From: Gyrodactylus bullatarudis
Lineage: Eukaryota; Platyhelminthes; Monogenea; Gyrodactylidea; Gyrodactylidae
DNA length: 64,000 nucleotides
Assembly: GCA_012064415.1 (NCBI GenBank)
Contig: SSNU01000792.1
Location: forward strand, 1 to 64,000
Direction: 5' to 3'
Part shown: positions 45,401 to 56,834 of the stretch, one piece after another
How positions within the stretch are numbered: position 1 is the first letter of the stretch
Layout of the letters: each line of letters begins with the position of its first letter
The notes under the pieces: model-generated
Database searches by the model: none
Told to the model about the DNA's origin: nothing
Seen by the model: the letters and a program-made list of their open reading frames with translations, nothing else
Program-made: the position numbers and the translations under genes

Positions 45401-48400
45401 TGGAGAGAGATTGGCTTCTTCCTTAACATTCCTTGAACTTGAATTGAATAGACTAGTTCAATTGACCTGGTAGTTGGGGTATTTCTAAAACCACCTACTT
45501 GGCCTACTTGATTGGCCCTGTCCAAAAAGTCTTAGAATTTCAACACTTTCTCAGGCGAGATTCTTTTAAAATGCATTGTTTGAAATCTTTGAAATCACAA
45601 AAACATTTGAATAGAGTATGCAACTATTTATGTGAATTCAATAAATTGCATTACTTCCTAATTGAATTTCATATCTTCCTTAACGAACTGCAAAGAGTAT
45701 ATTAATTGTCAATCAACTAGAGATTTAAAATATTTGAAATTTATTTTAAAGAATCATGAATTTTCCGAAGCTTAAAAATTCTCATTTTCTTCATCAGTTG
45801 GTTTACTGATTTTCACTTTACATCGATGAAGGAATTGAAAATCTTTATCTTGGTTGAATAGAATTCTACCCTAGCTTTGTACCAGCATTCAGGACTCAAA
45901 ACATCTCAAGAACAGTGTAAATATCTTCACTCCATTAACAATTCATTCTTGTAGCCAGCTTTAACAAGTTCCGATTCTCAAATCAATAAAACTTTGGTAT
46001 GCCATTCCCTTATGCTTTATATATCCAACTTTTCTTCCTTATAAATACACAACTTGTATTATACTACACCATAATAACTAGACTCTTCATCATTCATGCT
46101 TAAAAGAGGGGATAACGTCTTTTTATCTCTATTTGCATGTAGATCCTTGATATTAAACTCTGATTCATTTATACAAACTTATTATTTCATCCTAGTACAG
46201 ATGATGTACTTTTATTCTTTTACCGATCAAAATTTGAGTTATTTCCAGTTGAACGTCATCCTCCCATTTTATACTCACAATTCTATTTTCAAAAATTCAA
46301 TAGCCAATTCAATAGCTTTTGTTTCATTCCCTCTCTCTCTCTCTCTCTCTAGGTATATTTATTTATGAATTTTAAAATCAGGAAATAACCTACCTTTACA
46401 CAGCTATGTACCTTTCATTTAGTTTGCTTACATTTTTAGAATTGTTTTAACCTGCCATAATATACCTTTTTATCTCAACAGCAATTTGCACAGCTCAACA
46501 TCTATCGACTTTATTGTGTATGATGCATGTACAGTTGGTTCATAATATGTTGAATAATCAGACTGAATACAAGAAATGATTTTATTGATCCCATTACTTG
46601 TGTTAGAAGGGTGATAAGGCAAAATATTGGCAGCTATCTAATATGAAACCCTAGTTATAATTAAAATTACGCTTTTTCATTAGAAACTTGTCTATTAATA
46701 ATTCTATATATTCGTTATTAATTTCTCTAATCCCCAAGGATTCCTGGGCTTTGATTCTTGTATTCCCTTTTATCAACACTCACTCTTTATGACTTGTAAT
46801 GATGATAGTCGTTTTCTTCTGATCTGATTACTGATCATAGCATAGTTTATTTTTATTGTTTATTCGTGTTTTATCTTATTTCGTTCTCTGTGTGTTGGTG
46901 CGTTTTTTCTTGCATACTTTCTTCACATTTAATACAATTTATACAATATAAATACATTTATATAACTGTTGCAGTCAACACTGTGTAGTGCTTCAGAATA
47001 AATCCTAATCAATAAAGAATTGTAATAATAATACTATATACAACTGTGTCCATACTATAGACTATGCTTATACATATATAACAAATTTGATCTTTCTTCT
47101 TCCTTTCCTGCGATTTCAATCAACTATATAGATAGAAACGACATAATTTTTAGCATTTTTCAATATTTCCTTCTTAATACTATTCCTATATATTTACAAT
47201 TGAACGATTCATGTAATTTTTCCAGAAATGTCCGAAAATCTGCTTTCAATCATATATAAATGAAAGGGGGTTTTAATCACATTTCTTTATGGTTTATCAG
47301 AAGTGACACACTTTAAAGCACTGTCTTCAATGATCAGTGATCACTGTGTTCAAAAAACCTACTCTTATAATCTTCAACTACCCTGGCCTATGCGAGCTTT
47401 TTCGCTTCTCTCTCCACCGTTTCTATTTATTGAAGACTTCTGGTCTTTTTTCTCAGCTCACATTATATCCTTATATTCTTCAACTTATCTTTCATATTAT
47501 TTTCAATAAATTTAAAACTTTTATCCTTATTTATGTGTGATAAAAAACGGAGAAATGTACTGATGTTGAATGGCTGAAAAGTTAACTTTAGTCACTATTT
47601 TAGAAAATACATTTTAAAAATTTGAAAAATCTCTTTTTCTCTTACGAACCATTAAGCTACGTTTTGAATTTACTTTTATTTATTTTTCAAGACTAACATT
47701 TTTTGGCGGGCATTTAAAATTTTCTGAAATTTGTTTTAGTCTGATGAGAAGAAATTACCGAATAACAATTCCATTCGGAGGAACAGTACGAGAAATTCAA
47801 TTGTCTCTGGTACATCCTCACTTGAAAACTACAATAACAGATTCAATCAGAAACGTCTATCTAGTTCGATAATTGAGTTTCCGGCCACGGAAAAGATCAA
47901 TCTAATGAATAATCGAAAAAAATGGAACATTTCCTTTATCAACAGAATGACCAATTATATTCTCAATGAGAGAGAAATGTAAGTCAATTGTCTTGGCCAA
48001 ATTTAACAAATTTTTATTGTTATTTTCGTAATGAATTTGTATAAAAAGTATTGCCGAAATGGAGCTTTGATTTCTTCCCATTGGTACCAAGCTTTCCTTT
48101 ATAATGACTAGCTAAAAAGAACCTGGAAATATTTCCCAAATGGTCTTACTTTTGGCCATTCTCATTCCTAATCAACATTCCATGTTCCTTCTAATATATT
48201 ACAAATGATATTGATAATTTCAACATTTTCCAATACTTAATTTCCATTTTTTCTTTTAGTAAACTCCGACTCTTTCAAGCTATCAAAAGGCCTCGGAGAA
48301 ATAAGAGATCCTCATCCACAGACATTGACCTAGAAAAATGTGAGTCTTTTTATTAGTGTCAAAAGCTGCATAAATGTATCAGTAAACGTCTCAAAGGCAA

Positions 48401-51400
48401 GCCGCAAGCGTATACCAATAGTTTTAGTATAGAAACTAAGCAAGTTTTTGATACGAAAAAAATGTATTACAATCGATCTTGGGGCTCAAAATTTCCTCTG
48501 TTCTTATTGTCTCATATGGTCCCATAAATCATGTCAAGTCGTAAAAGAAAATGTTGGCCGATTTCCACAGCCCTAGTGTTCATTCATCCATAAGGAGTTT
48601 AATTAGTTCTTCAAGGCTATGATAGAACCATCTAGTTTACAACCAAATCACCATTGTAGACATCTGTTATTCTCATATCCCTTATTTTTGCTTTTTGTTT
48701 ATTTTTTCCCCACTCTGCATATACACACGGGCTGGATAAATCCAGAATGGGATTTCACATGTTAGGTTTTTTTTGTGACATTCTTGGTTTTTTATGTGCA
48801 TTTGACAAAAAACCCAGCTTCTTCTTCTTCAACTCTTTACTATATACAGGAGGGTATTTAATTTCCCATCTAAAAATATAATTTCATAGTGGAATTCAAA
48901 AAAATAATTCTAGCTAAGAATATCAAGTGAAAATTCTCATGTCAATCAGGTTTAAAAAGAGATAAGATGATGTTAGTAGGACTATTAATCAAAACTTTTG
49001 TTTAGCCTTTCATGGTAGGCGGAAAGAGTCCTGGGCCAGAATACAGAGTTATGGAGTCAACTCTTCCTTGAATAGAATTATTCAAGTGATACAAAGTGCC
49101 CAATTAACCTGTGGACCACAGGCCTCTAAAGATCTTCAATCTGCTCTTGATTTAATCCTATCAAATGACTTGTTTTGTGGTATCCTAAAATACGATCAGA
49201 CAATTGACAAGCCCATGGATGAAGTAATCTCTGGCCTACTAACAGTATGTGTCCAAATGTAGTGTATATAGAACACAAGTCTCTTATCTTTCTTTTAGAA
49301 TGCTGACCGACACAAACAATCTGGCGACAGAAGACTGGGTAACTATCTCCAATAATTAGTAAAACTCTCATTCCTACTCTCAAGTAACTGTTAAGGCCCT
49401 CTTCCAACAAAATATCAAAATGTCTAACTATTCTACGCACATTTAGATACACTCTTAATACTCTGACTTTGTATAATCTTCATCCAAGGGCTATAAAAAC
49501 TCTTCCAGACACAGAGCAACTTTTAAAGCATCGATTACCATTCAAACCCAAATTATTATAATAAAGGGTGTTTAATCAAATAGTATTCCCACTAAAGATT
49601 ACGCAGACAGCAAGAGAAAATATTTATGACAAAATCTCTCTCCCTCACTTTATCACCATGATGGTGATAATAATTTCCTGAGGCAAACAGGGAAAACCTT
49701 CTAGAACCATGTGACTACATCATGGATTTCCACAAATGAAGTTGAATAAATATATATGATCGCAATAGAAATCAGTCACAGTTTAAGGAATATTAAATAA
49801 TTCCTCTTAAAGGTTTACAATTTTTCACTTGATTTTAGGCCATTTCAAGTTAATCCTTGTTGCAAACAGATTATAAATTTGTTTAATTAGTTGACTATCG
49901 CTCTCTGATTGGTTCTTCATACTCTTTACTATGCTTCATTCAAGAAATTATTATTAATGTGTGAGAGTTTTAATTAAATATCCACTGTAACAGTTGCAAA
50001 CTCGTTCAGAATTATGTCAAATTTGAATGCCTAAAAAGGTTAGTGCTCATGAAAAATGGATTATTTCACACATTTGTCTCATAGACATAAACAAAATGTT
50101 CAACTTTTACCTGTGTAATACACAGTGTGTATCAAATGATTTCTCAAATTAAAGTATAATTTTAATGATTTTTATGAAAACAACGTAGTTATGGGATTAC
50201 GGATAATTCTATCTCTCTACTGTATAGATTTTCAATTATTTTTTACTTTACATCTTTTGAGATGCGTGACAATTCACTAACTTTCATGTTATAACTATCA
50301 AGTGGACCTATTTTTTACACATCTTCTCATTTCAAATCTTTACTGATTATTGTATTATTATGCTCGGGAATATTTTCCAAGTAAGAAATGTTGAAAATTA
50401 GAATTTTCACTAACCTCTCTCCCTCCCCTTTTCAAGTTGTTCTCATTATTTTCACCATGGAACTGGAGGAAAGAATTGACTAACCCTGGAAAGGTTTGTT
50501 AACTATATTTTGGTTTTATTCTAGCTAAAAAGTCTGTCGTCAACTTGTCCATAACACTACAAGACATTCCAAAAGAATATCAAGATGCTCTTGAGGATGA
50601 TAACAAATGGGACTTTGACGTCATCAACCTGGAACGAATTACTGAAAAGAAGTGAGTACACTCTTCTCCTTTTTTATCCATTGGCCATAAATTCATAAAA
50701 ACTCTAGACCATTTTTAAATCGTTGAAAATTGAAAAATCATTGAATCTTGAAACATAGATAAATGCAATTGGAATATATTCCAAGGTCTGATTCAAGGAG
50801 TTGAGATTTACCTCATTTTCAAGAGACTCTTTATTGATTTTATCCATCAAAAAATATACCTTGTTTTGAATTAGCTATTCAGCTTCTATGGACATGAATC
50901 TTAACATCTCTTAACATTGATGAGTTCAATAAATTCTGTCAAAATAAATCATAAATTCAGGAATTCCTCTCCATTCTTAAACTGCTCAAATATCAATAGT
51001 ATTTTTATGTCTGGCTAGCAAAAATATAGCATCATAGCAAACTTAGACACTGAGAAAAAGAATCAGGAAAAAATGTTTTTAAATCATTGGAAAAAATCAG
51101 TTTGAACATATCGAAAGGGTTAACATTTCTCATGAGTCAACCAACAAATTCAATTAGATTTATTTTTCGAATGGCTAAAATTAGTATTCAAACCCATTTC
51201 TGCATTACAATTTCTAACTGAAAGGAAAATATTTTTTGGCTTTTCTTGAGTCTCATTTTCCAAATCTTTTCAATCTTGTTTCAAATTTCAATTTAAAAAC
51301 TTTTGAAAACGGTACCACTAAAGTTTTATGTAACCACGAGTCCTTTTGATTAAAATTATTCTTTAAAATCGTCTCTTTTGACTACGCATTATTAAAGAAT

Positions 51401-54400
51401 CAAAAATATTTATCTGCTAAACATTTCTCCTCAAAAAAATAATAGTAAAATTTTGATTGTTTAAACATTTGAAATTTTATTGCTAGGCTGTATGTAGCAT
51501 GCAAATCGCTAATGGTAAATTTTGAGAAAAAATTGATCCAAATTCTGGAAATAAAACATCTTTTTTTTCATTTAATCCAGGAAATTGGATTTCTTCTATT
51601 ACTAACAGTAGCTTAAGATTATTTCATGTACTTTTCTCCTGGTCAGTCATACATTTCTTCTTTTCAAAGAGTTCAAAGAGCTCAGAATCGAACATTTCAT
51701 CCATAGTTTGTTGTTAATCCCCTTGTAATGTTTCACTATATTTTTTTTGAACGTGCGTTGGAAATTGTTTCTAAAATCCTCGTGCCAAATGAATTATTAC
51801 ATTTCAATATAGATTCAGAAATAACAAGGAGTGAATGTAAAGAAAATGCTATTAATTTTGTTTTGAATAGGGTTCCTCTTGAACAGACACATTGCCGACT
51901 TGATCAACTTATCTCTCTGAGTTTTGATCTTGACAATTAACATCTATTGTAAATTAGGGATTGGTTTTTCAATTCCACATAATATGTTCAATTTCATTTT
52001 CTTTTATTTTTTCCCTCTAATTTTCATTCAAATGTCATATTTGATCCATTTAAGGCTTATTTCCCTAATACTATATTAGGAAAGTGATTGGGAGAAAAAT
52101 ATTTTAGCTTCTATCATGGCCAAAATTAAATTTCAGTAAATTTTCCATCATGTTAATTCTAGTACAAAATCATTGTTTCTTTTGCAACCAGTTCATTAAT
52201 GAATAGATTTCAGACCATATTTTTCATACTTCATTCAAATTCTCTTGAGGAGCCCATCCAGATTCTGACCCAGGCTAGAAATCGAAAATTTGTAAAATGA
52301 TGATCTCTAATATATATAGGTTATACTGATAATTCGCAATTTAAATACGAATTTAAATTTAAATTCCCCATAGAATAACTAAAGTAAAATTTGATCAAAA
52401 CCCAAGAACCAGAACTAGACCAAAGCGCTTTTACTCTAAAACTGTTGTGAAAACAATCATTCTTTGAAGATTTTTTCCTGAATTCTATACTAATTTTTAT
52501 AATTAAATCTGTTTTATGATATGTTTTAACATTTTGTGTCAAAGATATTTATTCTATTCGTATTATTTATTGGATTCGTATTGGTAGAAATACTGCATTC
52601 TAAAATAAATATTTATTTCAGACCTCTCCTCTACCTTGGAATGAAGATATTCTCACGATTCGATATTTGCAATTTCCTAAAATGCTCCCAACTCACTGCT
52701 AACCACTGGTTGACTTTGATGGAGCAAAATTATCACTCATCAAATTCTTACCACAATAGCACGCATGCAGCTGATGTTATGCAAAGCTGTGCCTATCTCC
52801 TACAGAAAGAATCACTCAGTGTGAGCTGCCCTTGAAACTATAGATTGATGAATACTATAGCTTATATTCGAACTTTGTATTACAAAATTATGACCGGAAC
52901 ACATATTTCATATACAATTCAAGATAACTAAAGTTGGTTGATATGAAGTTGGGAATCTATGATTTTTACAGAAATCTCGATATTTTCATCAAGAATTCGA
53001 TTTTGTTAAAGATTTTCTGGAATCCTACTCATGCTGCCCACTTTTACCATATGAAGAAAAAAAATCCCATTTTTTCGAACTTTGAGCTGAAAATTTTTGT
53101 TGATTTGAAAGTGGGAGGCTGATCGAAAGAGTTTTTTCAGGATCAAGATCATTTTTGCTTGGTAATAGATAAACTAGGGTGATCCAAAATCATTTAAAAA
53201 TGACGGGTTTTTTCAAAAAAATGAATAAAAGTAAATATTTTCTTTGTCTGATGATGATCCTGAAAAATAACGTTTGATTCCTCTCAGACCTTGAAATCAA
53301 CAAAAATTTTCAACTCAAAGTTTGAAAAAAATTTAAAAATCGCACCAACTCGAAATTTAAATGTCTCCAAATAGATAAACTGTATTATGAGTTTTCTACC
53401 ACAACTGTTCTATGATGGAAAAAATAATTTATTAACTTGGATGTAAAATAGACTCAACTTATGAAAACTTATGAGTAATTTTCTTTTCAAGGACTCGATG
53501 ACACAAGAAGACATTGCTGCAACCATCCTAGCAGCAATCATACACGATGTGGACCATCCCGGAAAGACAAACCAGTTCCTCGTTATAACAAAGCATGAAC
53601 TGGCCATATTATATAACGACATGTAGGTCCCTCTGATTCATGTCCATGTACATAATTCCTATTAATGATTTCCACCCTTAGAGCTGTCCTGGAACATCAC
53701 CATGCATCGTATGCGTTCAAGCTAACCCTGGAGAATAGTGTTTGCAACATCTTTTCAAATTTGGACAAGTTTGTTTACTCATTTTTATTTTAAAACATGC
53801 CTCTCACTACTACGCTTGTATTCATTCTTATCAAGTCACCTGATTATAGTTAAGTTGTTTACAATTCTCTTGATTACTTTTCCATTGCCTCTATTAGGCT
53901 AATGGGAAATCAAGATAAACCAAATCTCTAAAAACTACCATACACTTTTTTCCATGCAAGTTTTTATAGTTATTACCAGGGCAGCAAAATGTCTATTAAT
54001 GCTCATAGTTTTGATCGTTTTCTCTAATCACATCTACACAAGTCTAAATGGCTTTTCTATAAAATACATTCGTTTAAGGAAAAATTCTTTTCCAGAACAA
54101 GCCTTACTCTTCAAAATTTCAGGCTCAAGTATTCGTGTTTTTATAGGAATTAGAATTTTTACAGCCTTTTAATAATTACATTTTAATTCCAGTGACAGCT
54201 TCAAATCCCTCAGGAGTCAAATGATCAACTTGGTACTAGCAACAGAATTATCCGTTCACAATAACCATTTGAGTCAGTTTATCTCAGTCCTATCTCAGCA
54301 AATGATTGCCAGACATTCGGTAAGTTACCATAATTACTAACATTTTTATGTATTCTCCATTCCTGTTTTATTCATTCGATTCTATGGTTTTTCCCCCACC

Positions 54401-54870
54401 CATAGCAAATTGAAGATCGGTCATCTGGCCAACTGGAGCTTTATACAAAAACTCTTGATTCCGATGGTTCATTGAATAAGGGACAGTTGAATAAAATCTT
54501 TCTGACTGAGCTCCTCTCGTCTGAGGAGAACAAGATGATTCTGAAGCGAATGATCATCAAATGTTCCGATGTCAACAATCCTACGAGGAAATTGGAACTA
54601 TGCAAGCTCTGGGCCGAACGTATTGCCAATGAATATTTCAATCAAATCGATGAAGAAATCCGACTCGGCTTCAAACCCCTCACCATGCCACCTTTTAACA
54701 GAAAAACTTGTAATTTGGCTTTCACTCAGGTAAAATTTATTGAATTTTTCCTCTCTAAAATGTTCCCAGCTCTCGATTCAGTTCTCGATTGTCCAGAGTT
54801 AATGGAAAACTTTGAGGCTAACTTGAGCTACTGGCAGAAAGAAAGTGAAGCAAGCGGAAGGACTGTTTAG
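24476..54870 (+). CDS. PDE8: PDE8-type cyclic nucleotide phosphodiesterase (about 890 aa, 18 exons)
   Basis: Inferred exons: 24476-24502, 30729-30752, 33927-33962, 34186-34539, 38366-38520, 38954-39011, 39068-39230, 43695-43816, 47740-47978, 48260-48339, 49006-49244, 49299-49338, 50525-50651, 52622-52820, 53492-53622, 53682-53768, 54193-54319, 54406-54870. All have AG/GT borders and phases agree throughout. The N terminus MGCVESKAC fits myristoylation/palmitoylation, as in vertebrate PDE8 (MGCAPS). A receiver-like domain follows ([36 protein letters not shown]), with an 85-residue Ser/Asn-rich insertion before its second conserved strand. Then come a Ser/Arg linker, the SWARIQSYG helix region, and the catalytic domain: [10 protein letters not shown] (near 598-607), [15 protein letters not shown] (near 638), [16 protein letters not shown], and the purine-selecting Gln in [10 protein letters not shown]. 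Metal-binding His/Asp residues are intact. It should hydrolyse cAMP at membranes. No PAS domain was found. The two smallest 5' exons are least certain. Confidence 0.85.
24565..24745 (+). mobile_element. TTAA MITE family C, deleted copy
   Basis: Begins AACCCTTAAAGTCCCACTGG, like the tip of the full element at 35873, then jumps to its interior at ATCATTCGTCAAACACGTGC and continues through GATTTTTGTTTAAAACG and AAAGCTACAAATATGGCC. The right end is not preserved. Confidence 0.55.
26877..27110. repeat. Fold-back element, family E, end-to-end copy
   Basis: The left end ATAGTTGACATGAAGATGAG (26877-26896) and right end CTCATCTTCATGTCAATTAG (27091-27110) are near-perfect inverted repeats. The same terminal motif occurs singly near 2120, 11338, 37793 and 48935, so it marks the family's ends. 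Confidence 0.6.
27177..27481. repeat. Fold-back repeat with about 59 perfect base pairs of stem
   Basis: The left arm near 27182-27240 (GATTTCAATGTGAGAGAGTG, ATCAAAAGTTGATTTTTAGG, ATCACAATAAGA) is an exact reverse complement of 27418-27477, with a loop of about 177 bp. Its motifs match the core of the 2507-3040 and 52937-53335 elements. A perfect arm match implies recent origin or gene conversion. Confidence 0.75.
27660..28720. repeat. Cluster of diverged family E copies
   Basis: Repeated blocks such as AAATTTTTGTTGATTTCAAG, a GATCAAAAG-type motif and AGACAAAGAGAA occur near 27900-27960, 28370-28450 and, inverted, 28600-28720 (GAAATCAACAAAAGATCG, GAAATTTAAAATGTCTCC). The last block recurs at 53340-53372. 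Confidence 0.5.
28805..29152. repeat. Large inverted repeat: arms of about 155 bp, 37-bp loop
   Basis: The left arm 28805-28960 (from ATCAGTGGCTGTCTAAAATC) and right arm 28998-29152 (to ATTTTAGACAGCCACTGAT) are near-identical reverse complements. Mismatches are confined to one position near 28852 and to the loop-proximal 40 bp. Inside PDE8 intron 1 a pre-mRNA would fold into a long hairpin. It resembles a fold-back transposon or MITE; I recognise no coding sequence. Confidence 0.8.
29795..29859 (+). mobile_element. Hairpin MITE family A, half copy
   Basis: Matches 30243-30303 almost exactly (ACAGATAGGCCAATACAAGC, CAGAGGACAACATAGTCAGG, AGCGAACAACG). The left half of the element is missing. 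It lies 335 bp from the complete copy, in the same orientation. Confidence 0.65.
30197..30308. mobile_element. Hairpin MITE family A, complete copy (112 bp)
   Basis: The terminal inverted repeats are 33 bp, 30197-30229 and 30276-30308 (ATAACGTTGTTCGCTTGCTA continuing to CTATGTTG), with one mismatch. The interior is about 46 bp (GTCTTCTTTCTTTTTCTACA, GATAGGCCAATACAAGCC). Flanks on both sides also pair (ATAGATT / AATCTAT), so the original inverted repeat may be longer. It is non-coding and non-autonomous. Confidence 0.75.
30753..33926. other. PDE8 intron 2
   Basis: About 3.2 kb of AT-rich intron. No transposon family or exon is recognised. The open frames near 33050-33310 on the minus strand have no domain or splice support. 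Confidence 0.45.
34560..34850. repeat. Fold-back element, family E, diverged copy
   Basis: Blocks TTGAACTTTGAGCTGAAAGA and GATCAGACAAGAATTTTTTG on one side are mirrored by GATCAGATTCAGCCTG and TTTTGGCGTCAAATCG on the other. It starts 20 bp after a PDE8 exon. Confidence 0.5.
35873..36355. mobile_element. piggyBac-like TTAA MITE, family C, complete copy (483 bp)
   Basis: Bounded by TTAA at 35869-35872 and 36356-36359. The left end reads CTCTCAAAGTCCCACAG; the right end read inward is CCCTTAAGTCCCAGAG, so the ends are inverted repeats of about 15 bp. A TTAA target and CCC tips are the known signature of piggyBac transposons. It has no open frame, so it is non-autonomous. Truncated relatives lie at 20288-20436 and 24565-24745. 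Confidence 0.65.
37418..37465 (+). repeat. Dispersed repeat family D, fragment
   Basis: AATTCTGAGCACTATTTTGT, then AGTGAGACATGTTTTTCG matches the core of 12103-12150 imperfectly. Confidence 0.35.
39277..39440 (-). mobile_element. Penelope-like element fragment (GIY-YIG region)
   Basis: Minus-strand match to 41250-41405, the GIY-YIG endonuclease end of the nearby element (shared GATGCCTGGTCACCGCTGT, TTTCT-AAGATGATC-TTCCCTCT, AACTGTACG). It is diverged and frame-broken. It lies 47 bp inside PDE8 intron 7, so it must not be read as a PDE8 exon. Confidence 0.75.
39441..40989. other. PDE8 intron 7, left part
   Basis: No PAS-like exon or other gene is seen. It contains a CT microsatellite at about 39824-39842 and a family D fragment (40045-40100). 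A minus-strand open frame at 40212-40454 has no features. Confidence 0.45.
40045..40100 (+). repeat. Dispersed repeat family D, fragment
   Basis: GATAGAACTATCAAGACTAG, then GCATTGTTTCATGCTATAGA matches 12100-12150 with substitutions. Confidence 0.35.
40990..43093 (-). mobile_element. Penelope-like retroelement (nearly intact, minus strand)
   Basis: The element lies antisense in PDE8 intron 7. Coding sequence runs from 43093 to 41144. The 3' end reaches to about 41000, judged by a second copy of the same 3' tail at 47340-47525. Upstream of 43093 the frame is closed by a TAA, so the 5' end is truncated or diverged. Confidence 0.8.
41144..43093 (-). pseudogene. Penelope-like reverse transcriptase with GIY-YIG endonuclease, one internal stop
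   Basis: In order, the frame contains an N-terminal segment ([29 protein letters not shown]), then a single TAG at 42767-42769, then uninterrupted RT. The RT has [65 protein letters not shown] and the catalytic core [10 protein letters not shown]. The thumb region ([25 protein letters not shown]) is followed by a C-terminal GIY-YIG endonuclease ([20 protein letters not shown], ending LQLPWPM). This RT plus GIY-YIG fusion defines Penelope-like elements. Only one nonsense codon interrupts about 650 codons, so the insertion is fairly young. An open frame of 513 codons remains downstream of the stop. Confidence 0.85.
43094..43694. other. PDE8 intron 7, right part
   Basis: About 600 bp between the retroelement and PDE8 exon 8. 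No PAS-like coding sequence or repeat was recognised. Some of it may be the element's diverged 5' end. Confidence 0.4.
43817..47739. other. PDE8 intron 8
   Basis: About 3.9 kb. It contains a CT repeat near 46332-46351 and a retroelement 3' fragment (47340-47525). The open frames at 45499-45705 and 46096-46368 lack support. Confidence 0.5.
47340..47525 (+). mobile_element. Penelope-like element 3'-end fragment
   Basis: Plus-strand copy of the extreme 3' end of the 41-43 kb element. It encodes [16 protein letters not shown] where the other copy has [16 protein letters not shown] and a stop. Similarity continues through the untranslated tail (GAGCTTTTTCGCTTCTCTCT, then a region matching 41030-41110). 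The typical 5' truncation of target-primed retrotransposition is visible. Confidence 0.75.
49339..50524. other. PDE8 intron 12
   Basis: About 1.2 kb of AT-rich intron. Nothing is recognised in it. A minus-strand open frame over 49126-49452 is a shadow of exons 11-12. Confidence 0.5.
50652..52621. other. PDE8 intron 13
   Basis: About 2 kb without recognisable repeats or exons. The open frame extending 5' of exon 14 from 52536 is intronic up to the acceptor at 52620-52621. Confidence 0.5.
52937..53335. repeat. Fold-back element, family E, in PDE8 intron 14
   Basis: 52937-53040 matches the arm of the 2507-3040 element (TTGATATGAAGTTGGGAATC, TCGATATTTTCATCAAGAAT, GATTTTCTGGAATCCTACTC). An inner stem pairs 53073-53150 (CGAACTTTGAGCTGAAAATT, TTTGTTGATTTGAAAGTGGG) with 53253-53332 (inverted). 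A short open frame across the left part is repeat sequence. Confidence 0.65.
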
Positions 54871-56066
54871 ACTCACCCTCTCTCTCTCTGTCCCTCAGTT
54901 TCCTTCCTTTATAAGAAGGATTGTTTTTGTGTGATATTACCATAACCAAATATACAATTGATGCATATAGAATAATATACTTTTCAGGACATTATTATTT
55001 ATATACATTTTATTTAGCTAATTTTCGATCACCTTCTCCTCTGCTATCAAGTCTTTCCTTGAGTGTGTTCATTTCAAACATTTCTCCTCTATCTCCCTTG
55101 TTGTTGTTGTTGTTGTTAATGATGGACTACCAAGTAAATGAACCCCTTTCCAATTCCCTCTCGAATGAGACTCATAACACAAGAGTCTTGGATACATCCC
55201 TCCCTTGTTTGAATACTCTTTCTGTTCCTTCTTCCCAAGGATCTTACAAAAACACCCCTATATATATACATACGAGGAAGAGTTTACACATCCTTTTTAT
55301 CATGTGTATCTATCCTATTTTCAAATCAAAGAGTATTCACAGAGAGGAAAAAGTTGTTCTTTCATCAGATTTTGAAATATTTCCTTCTTTTCTTTTGGGT
55401 GGATAATATTATATATACAGACAGCTCACAAGAGACTTTTTGACCCACATTTAAATACTGTGTTTATTGCAGATGATTTTTGTAATGGTGTTCCATTATT
55501 ATTACTCATTTTGACCCTATCTTTCTTTAAATATCATTACTACTCCAACTAATATATATATTATTGTTAATAATAATAATAATAATGGAAGCATTCATGT
55601 TTTTATAGCCACACTTATGAGTTATATAATACAGTATAATACAAGTATATATTTAATGAGATGATGATGATGATATATGACAAGAAGAATTTGTTTATCT
55701 ACTACTAAATACTTTGTTTTAAAAAGATATGATTATTTTTAAAATATTAAAAACCCTTTCTTTTCAATTTGACTACACGTCTGTATAATTCTATATATAC
55801 TAAAGAGTATTAATTACATATTATAATCATTATTATTATCATTATTATTATTACTGAAATAAAATAGATTTGTATTGTGTTTGTTTGTGTGTAAGTAAGT
55901 AAGGGTTCTGATGAAATCTGCTCCACTACTTATAGTTAATCGTCTCTCGTTCTCTCCATCCACTACTGTGAAATACTCTCTGAGATCAATAATTAGAAAT
56001 CATCTTTTTCTCTATACATTCAATAGCATCTATGCATCAAGACTTGAAAAATATACCAAAGGATCA

Positions 56067-56101
<35 letters not shown>

Positions 56102-56377
56102 ACTGTTATACACACTCAGTACTTGCATTCTCTTATGTATATATATGCTCAAATATCTTCCAATCACAACCATCTTACTTTCTGTATGTTGCCAGTCCAA
56201 ATGAATGGAATTTATGGTTACCATGCCATATATACTCACAATATAGTGTATTATTTACTAGCAATAGAAATAATAGTATTATTAGCAGTATATTGTCTGA
56301 AATGGTTGTCTCTGAGAGTAAACCAAATCTGAGCACACAACTCTGGACTATCTCACCAAACTCCAGTGGAAAATCTT
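54871..56377 (+). other. PDE8 3' untranslated region and spacer
   Basis: After the PDE8 stop come CT-rich, GTT, AAT, GAT and ATT microsatellites (e.g. about 55101-55117, 55566-55585, 55660-55673, 56068-56100). The first canonical AATAAA I noticed is at 55858-55863, giving a 3' UTR of about 1 kb. Small open frames here are low-complexity artefacts. Confidence 0.5.
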
Positions 56378-56821
56378 ATGACAGGTACCAGTCGAAGATA
56401 TCGAGATAACGATGAGTCCTATCTGGAACTCAGAGCTAGGAATAATGTCGCTGTGAAAAAGAGCAGAGAAAAAGCTCGTACTAGAAATATAGAACTGGCT
56501 CGAAAGTAAGTCAGAATATGCTTACTTATGGAAATGTGTAGTTTAGAAGAATTGCGAAAGGAAAATACCAATATTAAGACAAAATTATCAGAAAAATATA
56601 GGGAATTATCCTTGCTGAGTTGTCTTCTGCAAAAGGTGAATGTAGAGCCACCGCCAAGACTAACTAATGCAATCAACTATCTAAACAAGCAAGAAAACGC
56701 TGGGCTAATTAATCAAATTAATCTAATCAACAGAAATCAGGAAAAGTATTCTTCAAACTTCGAGAAAGAGCTTCGCCAAATAACTAACCTCCAAGTAGAA
56801 CAATTAGGATTATTGAACTGA
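56378..56821 (+). CDS. C/EBP-like bZIP transcription factor (135 aa)
   Basis: Exon 1 is 56378-56505 and exon 2 is 56542-56821, joined across a 36-nt intron (GTAAGT ... TGTAG). Without splicing the frame ends at a TAA in the donor. The basic region is RARNNVAVKKSREKARTRN (residues 19-37), close to the C/EBP consensus RNNIAVRKSRDKAK. The zipper follows directly with heptad residues L44, N51, L58, L65 and L72; the Asn in the second heptad favours dimers. The C-terminal tail (VEPPPRLTNAINYL onward) is not recognised. The ATG at 56378 is the first Met after an in-frame TGA at 56330, though an upstream exon cannot be excluded. An AATAAA at 56829 follows the stop closely. There is no activation domain, as in the short C/EBP-gamma type. 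It is likely a nuclear DNA-binding dimer partner. Confidence 0.75.
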
Positions 56822-56828
56822 GATTTTT

Positions 56829-56834
56829 AATAAA
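56829..56834 (+). terminator. Poly(A) signal of the bZIP gene
   Basis: AATAAA beginning 8 nt after the stop codon. Confidence 0.6.

Noticed and set aside
45780..45815. CTTCATCAGTTGGT match to exon 3 of the left-edge secreted gene
   Set aside because: Only about 20 bp match, with no flanking exon similarity. Probably chance in AT-rich DNA.
54921..56409. Several open frames with Tyr, Leu or Asn runs
   Set aside because: They are translations of ATT, GTT and CT microsatellites in the PDE8 3' region.
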